This document shows positions 7,974 through 15,900 of a DNA stretch of 35,539 nt, one piece after another. A model generated the notes under the pieces. The model was not told the origin of the DNA. It saw nothing but the letters and a program-made list of their open reading frames with translations, and searched no databases. Positions within the stretch are counted from its first letter, which is position 1, and each line of letters opens with the position of its first letter. A program made the position numbers and the translations under genes. The DNA comes from an uncultured Porphyromonadaceae bacterium (GTDB lineage: Bacteria; Bacteroidota; Bacteroidia; Bacteroidales; Muribaculaceae), in assembly GCA_947175495.1 (NCBI GenBank), contig CAMWNB010000026.1, positions 1 to 35,539 of the forward strand, in the 5' to 3' direction.

Positions 7974-9556
7974 AGGTGGGAGTGTTGATTGAGGGTGGAG
8001 GCTACGGCCTCGGCGCATCGCATGCCGTCGATGGCTGCGCTGACGATGCCGCCGGCATAGCCGGCGCCTTCGCCGCAGGGGTAGAGGCCGGGGGTGGCGA
8101 TGTGGACGAGAGTCTCGGAGTCGCGGGGCACACGCACGGGGGAGGATGTGCGTGTTTCGGCGCCGATGAGGGTGGCCTTGGGCGTGAGGAAGCCGCGCGC
8201 GCGGCGGCCGAAGTCCTCGAAGCCGCGCTGCAGGCGCCGGGCCACGGGCTCGGGCAGCAGCTTGTCGATGCGTGCCGGCACGAGGCCCGGGGCATAGCTT
8301 GAGGACGGGAGCGTGGCCGACGGACGCGAGGCGACGAAGTCGGTCATGCGCTGGGCGGGCGCGCGTTGTGTGCATCCGGCGGCCTCGAAGAAGCGACGCT
8401 CGATGTCGGCCTGATAGTGCATCATGCGAAGGGGGCCGTAGGCGGTGTAGGAGTCGGGAATGTCGTCGGGCAGGATTTCCACGACCATTCCGGAGTTGGC
8501 CCAGCGGGTGCCTCGGTTGCTGGGCGACATGCCGTTGACCACGAGCTGTCCGGGCTCGCTGGCTGCGGGGATGATGAAGCCGCCGGGGCACATGCAGAAG
8601 GAGTAGACGGCGCGGTCGTCGACGCGCGTGAGCATGGTGTACTCGGCAGCGGGGAGCCAGCGTCCGCGGCCTTGCGGCGAGTGATACTGTATGGAGTCGA
8701 TGAGGCGCTGTGGATGCTCGAGGCGTACGCCCACGGCTATGCCCTTGGGCTGCAGTTCTATGCCGGAGGAGTGGAGCATGCGGTAGACGTCGCGGGCCGA
8801 ATGGCCTGTGGCGAGAATCACCGGGCCTTGCCATTTCCGGCCCTCGGCGTCGGCGGCTCCTGTGACGGCACTGCCGGTGTCGTCGGTGAGCAGGGATGTG
8901 ACGCGTGTGCCGAAATGCACTTCGCCGCCGCAGGCCAGGATGGTCTTTCGCATGGCTTTTATCACTTCGGGGAGTTTGTCGGTGCCGATGTGCGGGTGTA
9001 CGTCCACGAGGATGTCGGTGGATGCTCCGTGCTGGCAGAACCACTGCAGGACGGTGTCGACGGACCCGCGTTTCTTACTGCGGGTGTACAGTTTGCCGTC
9101 GGAGTAGGCACCTGCTCCGCCTTCGCCGAAGCAATAGTTGCTGTCCGGGTCGACAATGCCTTCGCGGCTGATGCGGGCCATGTCGATGCGGCGCGAGTCA
9201 ACGTCCTTGCCTCGCTCGAGGACGACGGGGCGGACGCCCATGGTGATGAGGCGGAGGGCGGCGAAGAGGCCTGCGGGGCCCGCACCTACAATTACAGCCT
9301 GCGGGGCGTGGGCCGGCAGTGTGTTGAAGGGTGTGGGCGTGTATAGGGACATGCCGGTGTCTATTTCGTCGACGTGGACGGCCAGCGAGAGGTTGACCAC
9401 CACATGGCGGCGGCGTGCGTCGATGCTGCGGCGGAGCGTGTCGACGCGCTTTACGCGCGCCGTACTGATGCCGAGCTCGCGCGCTGCCGCTGCGGGAAGT
9501 CGCGAGGGGTCGTAGGCTACGTCAGGCGTGGCTTGAAACTGTATCTTGTGGAGCAT
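7970..9556 (-). CDS. FAD-dependent dehydrogenase-like protein (COG2509-type)
   Basis: This 528-residue flavoprotein has an unusual N-terminal region of about 85 residues that precedes the FAD site: a small alpha/beta domain containing TARVKRVDTLRRSIDARRRHVVVNL. Then comes the dinucleotide motif VIVGAGPAGLFAA (GAGPAG 91-96). FGEGGAGAYSDGKLYTR and ILATGHSARDVYRML follow, and the chain ends in a second FAD contact, LYPCGEGAGYAGGI, near the C-terminus. This layout matches the uncharacterised FAD-dependent dehydrogenase family common in Bacteroidetes. The start overlaps the MATE gene end by 35 bp and its stop overlaps the hydrolase start. The physiological substrate is unknown. Confidence 0.92.
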   Translation of the reverse strand: MLHKIQFQATPDVAYDPSRLPAAAARELGISTARVKRVDTLRRSIDARRRHVVVNLSLAVHVDEIDTGMSLYTPTPFNTLPAHAPQAVIVGAGPAGLFAALRLITMGVRPVVLERGKDVDSRRIDMARISREGIVDPDSNYCFGEGGAGAYSDGKLYTRSKKRGSVDTVLQWFCQHGASTDILVDVHPHIGTDKLPEVIKAMRKTILACGGEVHFGTRVTSLLTDDTGSAVTGAADAEGRKWQGPVILATGHSARDVYRMLHSSGIELQPKGIAVGVRLEHPQRLIDSIQYHSPQGRGRWLPAAEYTMLTRVDDRAVYSFCMCPGGFIIPAASEPGQLVVNGMSPSNRGTRWANSGMVVEILPDDIPDSYTAYGPLRMMHYQADIERRFFEAAGCTQRAPAQRMTDFVASRPSATLPSSSYAPGLVPARIDKLLPEPVARRLQRGFEDFGRRARGFLTPKATLIGAETRTSSPVRVPRDSETLVHIATPGLYPCGEGAGYAGGIVSAAIDGMRCAEAVASTLNQHSHL

Positions 9557-10925
9557 GGAGTCGGTTGTAGCGTCGGTTTGTGATCCAGAGGGTGATTATG
9601 GCTGTGAGGAATGCCAGCACGTCGCTGCCTGCCATGGAAGCCCATACTCCTGTTACGCCCCACAGATGCGACAGGATGTAGAGCAGGGGAAGCAGGTAGA
9701 TGAGCTGGCGGGTGAGCGACAGGAAGATGGAGATTTTGGGTTTGCCAATGCTCTGGAAATAGTTCTGAATGACAATCTGTATGCCCACTACGGGATAGCA
9801 GATGAAGTAGGTGCGGAAGCCGCTGCGGGCAATGTCGATCATGGTCTTGTCGGTGGTGAAGAGGGCGCTGATGGTGTCGGGAAAACATTCTGTGACCATC
9901 CATCCGACGGCCGAGATGGCAAAGCCGCAGACCATGCCCCGGCGGAGTGTGCTCATGACACGGGCCCGCTGCCCGGCGCCATAGTTGAATCCCAGGATGG
10001 GCTGCATGCCCTGGGTGACGCCAAAGACTATCATCACAAAGAACATGGTGGTGCGGTTGATGATGCCGTAGGCTCCCACGGCGGTGTTGCCCATGTCGCC
10101 TGCGCAGTCGAGCAGCGATTTGTTGAGGAACACGACCACGAGACATGCCGTGCAGTTCATGAGGAACGGCGAGAGGCCGATGCTGTAGATGCGCTTGACG
10201 AGCGAGGGGACGAAGAAGCGGTCGCGCCACACGATGTGGACGTAGCTGTCGCGCGACAGGAAGTGGGTCATGACCCACACGAGCGCGCAGGTCTGTCCCA
10301 TGATGGTTGCGCCTGCCGCTCCTGCTATGCCCCAGCCGAAGTGAAAGATGAAAATGGGAGCGAGCACGACGTTGACGCCTACTGACAGCAGGGCTGAAAT
10401 CATGGCTTTGCGGGGGTAGCCCGTGGCGCGCATGATGTTGTTGAGACCGATGAACAGATAGCTGATGGGGGTGCCGTAGAGGATGATGCGCATAAATTCG
10501 CGCGCGTAGGGCAGGGTTTCTTCCGTGGCTCCGAAGAGGCGCAGGATGGGGTCGAGAAACAGCAGAGTGAGGCCTCCGAACAGCACGGAATGGACGATGC
10601 ACAGGAGCATGACGTTGTTGACGGTGTCGGTGGCGCGCTGCAGGTTTTTCTGTCCCAGGAAGATGGAGCTGACCGTGGCGCCGCCGACGGCAACGAGCGT
10701 GCAGAAGCCTATGACAAGGTTCATCAGCGGGAATGTGATGGCGAGGCCGGCGATTGCCATCGCGCCCACGCCACGGCCGATGAAGATGCTGTCGATGATG
10801 TTGTAGAGCGACGTGACGACGCTTGCGATAATCGCCGGCAGCGAGTATTGCAGCAGGAGGCGTCCGATGGGGCTTGTGCCTAAGGCTGTGGGTGATGAAT
10901 TGTTTTTGGAATGGTTGTCGCTCAT
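9522..10925 (-). CDS. MATE family multidrug/cation exporter
   Basis: This is a 467-residue inner-membrane transporter with about twelve hydrophobic helices in two similar halves. The first half contains LLQYSLPAIIASVVTSLYNIIDSIFIGRGVGAMAIAG, typical of the NorM/DinF-like MATE proteins that expel organic cations or drugs in exchange for Na+ or H+. I chose the ATG at 10925 (MSDNHSKNN) because the 24 residues before it in the open frame are charged, lie within a region with two direct CACTCCGTG words, and are not needed by the family. It is the first gene of the four-gene unit. Substrate is not predictable. Confidence 0.93.
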   Translation of the reverse strand: MSDNHSKNNSSPTALGTSPIGRLLLQYSLPAIIASVVTSLYNIIDSIFIGRGVGAMAIAGLAITFPLMNLVIGFCTLVAVGGATVSSIFLGQKNLQRATDTVNNVMLLCIVHSVLFGGLTLLFLDPILRLFGATEETLPYAREFMRIILYGTPISYLFIGLNNIMRATGYPRKAMISALLSVGVNVVLAPIFIFHFGWGIAGAAGATIMGQTCALVWVMTHFLSRDSYVHIVWRDRFFVPSLVKRIYSIGLSPFLMNCTACLVVVFLNKSLLDCAGDMGNTAVGAYGIINRTTMFFVMIVFGVTQGMQPILGFNYGAGQRARVMSTLRRGMVCGFAISAVGWMVTECFPDTISALFTTDKTMIDIARSGFRTYFICYPVVGIQIVIQNYFQSIGKPKISIFLSLTRQLIYLLPLLYILSHLWGVTGVWASMAGSDVLAFLTAIITLWITNRRYNRLHAPQDTVSSHA

Positions 10926-10940
10926 AAATAATGGTTTATA

Positions 10941-10978
10941 GCCACGGAGTGGCGTTTTTGCAGACTGCGCACGGAGTG
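10941..10978. repeat. CACTCCGTG direct repeat with small hairpin upstream of the MATE gene
   Basis: On the minus strand the 9-mer CACTCCGTG occurs twice (10951-10943 and 10978-10970), 27 bp apart. One copy is embedded in the hairpin GCCAC-TCC-GTGGC. The same 9-mer occurs again at 34718-34726. It may be chance, or a binding site near the MATE promoter, where no TAnnTTTG box is visible. Confidence 0.3.
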
Positions 10979-11020
10979 TAATGTTTTTTACTTTCACCCC
11001 GCCGCCTACTGCTAACCCGC

Positions 11021-11042
11021 CTCTTGATTATATATACAAGAG
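11021..11042. repeat. CTCTTG/CAAGAG inverted repeat around an AT-rich core
   Basis: CTCTTG (11021-11026) and CAAGAG (11037-11042) flank the ten-base core ATTATATATA. It lies between the nadC terminator and the MATE start, where a promoter must be and where no standard -7 box is seen. A regulator site is possible. Confidence 0.35.
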
Positions 11043-11055
11043 AAGAGGTCATAAA

Positions 11056-11088
11056 GTTCGCGAGCCACGATGAGACGGGCCCGCGAAC
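11056..11088 (-). terminator. nadC terminator
   Basis: Minus-strand RNA forms GTTCGCGGGCC paired with GGCUCGCGAAC: 11 bp including one G.U pair that would be an A.C mismatch on the plus strand, so the stem is built for the minus direction. UUUAU follows. It ends the nadC transcript before the MATE unit. Confidence 0.7.
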
Positions 11089-11116
11089 AATGTGAATGGG
11101 GATGGCGAGCGGTCCG

Positions 11117-11971
11117 TCAGCAGGCTTTGAAGCTCATGTCGAGCCCCTTGACGCTGTGGGTGAGGGCTCCGACGCTGATGAAGTCGACGCCGGCCTCGCC
11201 ATATGCGCGAAGGGTGTCGATGGTGATGCCTCCGCTCGATTCGATTTCGATGTGGGGAGCCTTCTCGCGAATGAGGCGCACAGCCTCGACTGTCTGCTCG
11301 GGGGTGTAGTTGTCGAGCATGATGCGGTCTACTCCGGCCTCGATGGCCTGGAGGATTTCGTCGGTGTTGCGCACCTCCTGCTCAATGCGCAGGTTCTTGC
11401 CGTTGGCCTTGCAGTAGGCCTTGGCAGAAGCTACGGCCTGCGGGATGCCGCCTGCGAAGTCGGTGTGGTTGTCCTTGATGAGAATCATGTCGAAGAGCCC
11501 GATGCGGTGGTTCATTCCTCCGCCAATCTTGACAGCCTCTTTCTCGAGCATGCGCATGCCGGGAGTGGTCTTGCGGGTGTCGAGCACTTTGGCGTTGAGA
11601 CCTTCAAGGCGTTTCTGATAGCGTGCGGTGGTGGTGGCGATGCCGCTCATGCGCTGCATGATGTTGAGCATGATGCGTTCGGTCTGGAGCAGTGAACGCA
11701 CGGTGCCTTCCACCTCGAAGGCAATGTCGCCGGGGCGCACATGGGCGCCGTCGTTGATGAACACGGTCATCTTGAGGTCCGGGTCGAACTTGGCGAAGAC
11801 GCGCCGTGCGATGTCGACGCCTGCGAGTATGCCCTCTTCCTTAATTATAAGGTGCTGCTTGCCGCGTGCGTCGGCAGGTATGGTGCTGAGGGTGGTGTGG
11901 TCGCCGTCGCCCACGTCCTCGGCGAATGCGAGGGTGAGAAGATCGTCGATTAATTCGTCGGTAGATTTCAT
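11117..11971 (-). CDS. nadC: Nicotinate-nucleotide pyrophosphorylase (carboxylating)
   Basis: Quinolinate phosphoribosyltransferase converts quinolinate and PRPP to nicotinate mononucleotide, CO2 and PPi, the third step of de novo NAD synthesis. The 284-residue chain is normal length. Key sites are ERIMLNIMQRMSGIAT (98-112), DTRKTTPG (131-138), the GGGMNHR loop (150-156), KDNH (166-169) and the C-terminal phosphate-binding SSGGI and SVGALTHS. It is transcribed alone, divergently from rlmH, from a promoter that interlocks with that of rlmH, and ends at a hairpin terminator. Confidence 0.97.
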   Translation of the reverse strand: MKSTDELIDDLLTLAFAEDVGDGDHTTLSTIPADARGKQHLIIKEEGILAGVDIARRVFAKFDPDLKMTVFINDGAHVRPGDIAFEVEGTVRSLLQTERIMLNIMQRMSGIATTTARYQKRLEGLNAKVLDTRKTTPGMRMLEKEAVKIGGGMNHRIGLFDMILIKDNHTDFAGGIPQAVASAKAYCKANGKNLRIEQEVRNTDEILQAIEAGVDRIMLDNYTPEQTVEAVRLIREKAPHIEIESSGGITIDTLRAYGEAGVDFISVGALTHSVKGLDMSFKAC

Positions 11972-12030
11972 CGGGAGAAATTTTATTATTACTTTTGTGC
12001 AAAGTTACATAATTTTCTTAATTTATGAAA
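11966..12030. promoter_or_regulatory. Interlocked divergent promoters of nadC and rlmH
   Basis: Plus strand: TACTTTTG (11990-11997) is the rlmH -7 box, with TTTC (11966-11969) 20 bp upstream. Minus strand: TAACTTTG (12007-12000) is the nadC -7 box, with TTTC (12030-12027) 19 bp upstream. The boxes lie within 18 bp of each other, so each transcript would start inside the other promoter. Each -33 element touches the start codon of the opposite gene. Both leaders would be about 22 nt. Confidence 0.7.
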
Positions 12031-12498
12031 ATACAGTTGATGGTGACGGGGCGTACGCGCGACGAGGCTCTGCGTCTGCTCACCGACAAATATACGGCGC
12101 GCGTGCAGCGCTATGTGCCTTTCGAGGTGGTGGAGCTGCCGGACGTGCGCACCACCAAGTCCACGACTGAGGCGGCGCAGAAACTGGCCGAGGGCGCGCA
12201 GATGCTGAAGCTTATGGCGCCGCAGGACCATGTGGTGCTGCTTGACGAGCACGGGCGTCAGATGACGTCGCGTGAGTTTGCCGGCTTCATAGACAAGAAG
12301 ATGACGCAGCTGCCGCGCAACCTCATTTTTGTGGTGGGCGGCCCGTACGGATTTTCCGAGGATGTGAAGCGCAGGGCGAACGGACTGCTGGGGCTGTCGG
12401 CCATGACGTTCAGTCATGAGATGGTGCGCCCGTTCTTCGTGGAGCAAATCTACAGAGCCATGACGATTCTGCGCGGCGAGCCGTATCACCACGATTAG
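12025..12498 (+). CDS. rlmH: 23S rRNA pseudouridine(1915)-N3-methyltransferase
   Basis: This SPOUT-fold methyltransferase acts on pseudouridine 1915 in helix 69 of 23S rRNA in assembled ribosomes. It is 157 residues, the normal size. It starts MKIQLMVTGRT, has LLDEHGRQMTSREFAGFI in the middle and the knot loop FVVGGPYGFSEDVKRRA, and ends in LSAMTFSHEMVRPFFVEQIYRAMTILRGEPYHHD, the near-invariant RlmH C-terminus. It is 23 bp upstream of a regulator-like gene on the same strand. Confidence 0.97.
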   Translation: MKIQLMVTGRTRDEALRLLTDKYTARVQRYVPFEVVELPDVRTTKSTTEAAQKLAEGAQMLKLMAPQDHVVLLDEHGRQMTSREFAGFIDKKMTQLPRNLIFVVGGPYGFSEDVKRRANGLLGLSAMTFSHEMVRPFFVEQIYRAMTILRGEPYHHD

Positions 12499-12521
12499 TT
12501 ATAATAAAGTAATTTTACGGG

Positions 12522-13502
12522 ATGAGAGGTCTGATATATGTTGTGGTGCTGATGGTGGCGGCGGGGTGTGGCGTGAGCGTTGTTCACCCGCAGGCGCTCG
12601 ATGAGGCTGAACGGATGATGGAGCGTGACCCGCAGGCGGCGCTGTCGGCACTTAACGGCCTGGATGTGTCGGAGTTTGAGGATTCGGCCACGATGGCCAG
12701 ATGGGCGTTGCTATATAGCGAAGCTATAGCCGCGAACAAGTTGTCGGCGCCTACCGACACGATTGTGGACATTGCGATAGACTATTACGGCCGCCACAAT
12801 CGGACGAGCGAATTTCAGAAGGCGTCGATGCTGAAGGCTCTGATGCGCGAAGGCAAAGGCGATGAGCTGGCGACGGCGTTGTATCTGCAGAAAGAGAAGG
12901 AGTTTTTGCTGTATAAGGAGCGTGCCAGGAGGGAGCTGTACGCTTACGCGGCCATCATTGTGCTGCTGGCTGCGGTAGCAATGATGATGTGGATGCGGCA
13001 GCGCATGAGGTTGCAGGCGTTGCGGAACGACGCGCTGATGGCAGAGGCTTCCGCGCTCAGAAGCCGGATGGATGCGAGCCGTGGGGATGTGTGCCGGCTT
13101 GAACAGAAACTGCACGGATTGCTTGAGAAGCGTTTTGCTCTCATTGACTCGCTTTGCCAGACTTATTATGAGACACAAGGCACAAAGGTGGAGAGAAAAG
13201 CCATTGTCGATAAGGTGAAAAGCGAGATAGACGCTGTGCGCAAGGATGCGTTCGCAGAGATGGAGACGGCTGTGAACGACTGTCGCGGCAACCTGCTTGT
13301 GCGGGTGAGGGAATGCTATGCGGAGATGAAGCCGGAGGAGTACCAGTTGCTGGTGTACATTGCGAGCGGACTTTCCGCACGCGCTATAAGTCTTCTTCTG
13401 GGGGAGACGGTAGAGGTGGTGTACAAGCGCAAATCGCGGCTGAAATCGCGGTTCAAGAGCGTTGCGGGGGCTGCGTGTGCCGATGTGACGGAGATTTTCT
13501 GA
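12522..13502 (+). CDS. Lipid- and membrane-anchored regulator-like protein with C-terminal HTH
   Basis: This 326-residue protein begins with a signal sequence and lipobox-like VAAGC (Cys about 16). A short helical TPR-like region (about 20-120) follows, then one transmembrane helix (about 137-156, AYAAIIVLLAAVAMMMW) and a coiled coil (about 160-250). The C-terminal part has the pattern EEYQLLVYIASGLSARAISLLLGETVEVVYKRKSRLKSRF. That tail resembles the HTH-like end of Bacteroidetes membrane TPR regulators, which usually carry far more TPRs (500-600 residues), so this is a short form. It sits 142 bp upstream of a barrel gene whose start carries an operator-like palindrome. Its regulatory role is inferred, not seen. 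Confidence 0.7.
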   Translation: MRGLIYVVVLMVAAGCGVSVVHPQALDEAERMMERDPQAALSALNGLDVSEFEDSATMARWALLYSEAIAANKLSAPTDTIVDIAIDYYGRHNRTSEFQKASMLKALMREGKGDELATALYLQKEKEFLLYKERARRELYAYAAIIVLLAAVAMMMWMRQRMRLQALRNDALMAEASALRSRMDASRGDVCRLEQKLHGLLEKRFALIDSLCQTYYETQGTKVERKAIVDKVKSEIDAVRKDAFAEMETAVNDCRGNLLVRVRECYAEMKPEEYQLLVYIASGLSARAISLLLGETVEVVYKRKSRLKSRFKSVAGAACADVTEIF

Positions 13503-13590
13503 CGAATAAGCACGGCTTGTCAGATTTATCGGATTTGCGTTTGTGTAAATTGCTGTTTAATAGTGTGCTGTGGGTTCGGTGGTCAGACTG

Positions 13591-13627
13591 TAATTTTGGA
13601 GTGAACCGGCATCAGTGAGTAATTTTG
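13591..13627 (+). promoter_or_regulatory. Tandem promoter boxes of the TonB-receptor-like gene
   Basis: TAATTTTG occurs at 13591-13598 and again at 13620-13627. The TTTG inside the first copy (13595-13598) is also correctly placed (21-bp spacer) as the -33 box of the second, so the downstream promoter is the stronger prediction. The upstream one has only a weak -33. The two would give long and 12-nt leaders respectively. Confidence 0.6.
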
Positions 13628-13644
13628 CAACAAAAATTACTCAC
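13615..13644. promoter_or_regulatory. Perfect 12-bp inverted repeat abutting the barrel gene start codon
   Basis: GTGAGTAATTTT (13615-13626) and AAAATTACTCAC (13633-13644) are exact reverse complements separated by GCAACA. The left arm contains the -7 box, the loop covers the approach to the start of transcription, and the right arm ends at the base before ATG 13645. This geometry fits a repressor operator. In a transcript from the upstream box it would form a hairpin touching the start codon. Confidence 0.7.
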
Positions 13645-15726
13645 ATGAATGCAAAAATATTATTGACATTGTTTACAGTGCTCTCGGCCGTGGTAACAGC
13701 ATCGGCGCAGAGCGATGAAGCGACTGACAGCGTTGCCCGCGAGCTGCGGGAGGTGGTGGTGACGGCAAAGCAACCGGCGACAAAGCTTGTGGGCTCCACT
13801 CTTGTGTCGACAATCGCCGGATCGAATCTTGCCGACCTTGGCAACGCCCTGGATGTGCTCGCGCAGCTACCGATGATAAGGGTGGAGGACGGTACAGTGA
13901 GCGTGACCGGCAGGAGCAATATTGAGGTATATATCGACGGCCGGCCCATGCGCGACTGGCAGGAGCTGCAGCAGATGCTGTCGTCGAACATGAAGAAGGT
14001 GGAGCTGCTGATGGCGCCCGGAGCGGCATATGGCAGCGCCACGGGAGCGGTGCTGAGTATCACGACGCGGCGCAATTTTGTGGACGGTCTGTCGCTGACC
14101 GACCAGTTGCAGGTGCGTCGGCGCCGCAGATGGTCGGCCACGGACTATCTCGGACTAAGCTACCGCGCAGGAGGCTGGGAGGTGTTTGTCGACGGGAGCA
14201 TCAATCGTGACAACAGTCTCATAAAGAGCACTACAACAAACAGGCTTGACTATGACGGACGGCTGACTACGGTGGGTAGCAGCAGCCATAGCGCGTATCC
14301 GGTGACGGCGGGTGCCATAAAGGCGGGGTTCAACTATGCGACCGGGACGCAGGCTTTCGGCGCTTATTACCGCTATAATCCCGAACGCGGCGATTTCGAG
14401 AACAACGGCGCCGAATGGATGGACGACGAGCCGCCGCTGAAGCGAGACATAAGCAAGCGCACGCGGGCGCGCAGTCACCTCGCGTGCGTGTATTACGAGA
14501 ATACATTTGCGGGAAAGTATGTGCTGCATTTCGACGGTGATTTCAAGAGTTCGACTGCCGACGGCGACACCTCGACGGAGTATCCCGACGCAAGCGCGGA
14601 CGACGTGGTATCGACTGACCGCAGACAGACGGCGCTGTGGGCCGGAAAGCTGTATGTGAAATTTCCGCTGTGGGCGGGCGACTTTACGGCCGGAACGCAG
14701 GGCAGCCACACGCGCACGACGCTTGATTTCCGGATGCTGAGCGACAGGGTCGGAGAGTACATACCGTCGTCGGTCAGCGAGGCAAGACAAGTGTCGGCGG
14801 CGGCTTTTGTGTCGTGGGCGCGGTCGTTCGGGCGGTTTTCTCTTTCGGCCGGGGCAAGATATGAGTATGTGGATTATGATTTCAAGGTCGACGGCAAGGT
14901 CGACGATGGTGTGAGCCGCCGCGACCATCTTCTGACACCCGACGTGTCGCTGGGTTATGCGTTTGATGATGACACGCAGATAAGCCTCAGCTATAAGATG
15001 GCGACATTGAAGCCCCCATATGCGCAACTGACCGGTGCGGTCAGCTACACCGGGCTGCACGAGATGGAGGGCGGCAATCCGGCTCTGCGCGACGAGAGGA
15101 TGCACAACGTGCAATTGTCCGGCGCATGGCACGGTTTCATGCTGCAGGCTGATTATACACGCAGCTTCGATACGTACGCTTTTGTGAAACAGCGTTATCC
15201 TGCGGCGGATTTGCAGTTGCTGATGCACCCGGTGAATATCGACGTGTCGGCTCTGAGCGCGTATCTGATGTGGAGCCGGCCTGTGCGGCGATGGACGCCG
15301 AGCGTGACGGCCGGCGTGTACCGCCAGTGGCTGAGGCTTGACGGCAGGACCTACGACAAACCTATGTTCTCGTACTATTTCGACAATACGTTGGCCCTTG
15401 CGGGAGGGTGGTCGGTCACGGCCAACATAAGCGGCAACACGGCCGGCGACATGCACACGAACCGCTTCGGGAACAATCTGTTTGTGATGGACGCATCGGT
15501 GGGCAAGACGTGGCTGAACAAATCGCTGACGGTGAAGCTATCGGCGACAGATATATTCAAAAGCGCCAACAACGACTGGTCGATGAACACCTGCGGCGTG
15601 CGAGTGGAGAAGCGGCAGAGCTACGATGGCCGCGGATTGTCGCTCGGCGTGGTGTACAAGTTTCAGCCACGCCGGAGCGGCTACAAGGGGGCGGCGGCAG
15701 CCGAGGAAGAAATGAAGCGGCTCTAA
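13645..15726 (+). CDS. TonB-dependent-receptor-like outer-membrane beta-barrel protein
   Basis: This 693-residue protein starts at ATG 13645; the frame from 13615 would begin upstream of the -7 box. It has a signal peptide (NAKILLTLFTVLSAVVTASAQ) and a short plug-like domain (about 30-140) with LREVVVTAK, LDVLAQLPMIRV, VYIDGRPM and VELLMAPGAAYGSATGAVLSITTRR. A long run of amphipathic strands with aromatic ends follows and finishes LSLGVVYKFQPRR plus a basic tail. This fits the outer-membrane beta-barrel (PF14905-like) group. The N-terminal carboxypeptidase-regulatory-like domain often seen in this group is absent. It presumably imports or binds an unknown ligand. Control by the palindrome at its start and the preceding regulator-like gene is inferred. 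Confidence 0.85.
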   Translation: MNAKILLTLFTVLSAVVTASAQSDEATDSVARELREVVVTAKQPATKLVGSTLVSTIAGSNLADLGNALDVLAQLPMIRVEDGTVSVTGRSNIEVYIDGRPMRDWQELQQMLSSNMKKVELLMAPGAAYGSATGAVLSITTRRNFVDGLSLTDQLQVRRRRRWSATDYLGLSYRAGGWEVFVDGSINRDNSLIKSTTTNRLDYDGRLTTVGSSSHSAYPVTAGAIKAGFNYATGTQAFGAYYRYNPERGDFENNGAEWMDDEPPLKRDISKRTRARSHLACVYYENTFAGKYVLHFDGDFKSSTADGDTSTEYPDASADDVVSTDRRQTALWAGKLYVKFPLWAGDFTAGTQGSHTRTTLDFRMLSDRVGEYIPSSVSEARQVSAAAFVSWARSFGRFSLSAGARYEYVDYDFKVDGKVDDGVSRRDHLLTPDVSLGYAFDDDTQISLSYKMATLKPPYAQLTGAVSYTGLHEMEGGNPALRDERMHNVQLSGAWHGFMLQADYTRSFDTYAFVKQRYPAADLQLLMHPVNIDVSALSAYLMWSRPVRRWTPSVTAGVYRQWLRLDGRTYDKPMFSYYFDNTLALAGGWSVTANISGNTAGDMHTNRFGNNLFVMDASVGKTWLNKSLTVKLSATDIFKSANNDWSMNTCGVRVEKRQSYDGRGLSLGVVYKFQPRRSGYKGAAAAEEEMKRL

Positions 15727-15749
15727 GAATCTGCATTTTTGCCTTTGAG

Positions 15750-15781
15750 ATTGCATGAATGGGATTTAAATATTACATTTG
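15750..15781 (+). promoter_or_regulatory. Promoter upstream of the GNAT gene
   Basis: TACATTTG (15774-15781) is a TAnnTTTG box, with ATTG (15750-15753) 20 bp upstream. The predicted start of transcription coincides with the ATG of a 17-codon leader ORF at 15787, leaving about 115 nt of leader before the GNAT start. Confidence 0.6.
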
Positions 15782-15786
15782 CAGTT

Positions 15787-15840
15787 ATGAAATATAGGCC
15801 GGTCGTGGCTTACAGGGATTGTTTTGACGATTTCTTTTAA
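15787..15840 (+). CDS. Possible 17-codon leader peptide
   Basis: An ATG 6 nt past the -7 box opens MKYRPVVAYRDCFDDFF followed by TAA. If real it would be leaderless. A GC hairpin (CCGGA-AAA-TCCGG, 15849-15861) follows, then the GNAT start at 15901 or 15907. The arrangement resembles a leader peptide or upstream ORF, but a 17-codon frame can occur by chance. Confidence 0.3.
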   Translation: MKYRPVVAYRDCFDDFF

Positions 15841-15900
15841 AGGCAATCCCGGAAAATCCGGCCGGCAGGACGTAACAGCTGAAAATGACGGTTGAAACAG

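Noticed and set aside
14155-15456. 433-codon minus-strand frame within the barrel gene
   Set aside because: The plus-strand frame has a signal peptide, plug motifs and barrel strands; the antisense frame has none.
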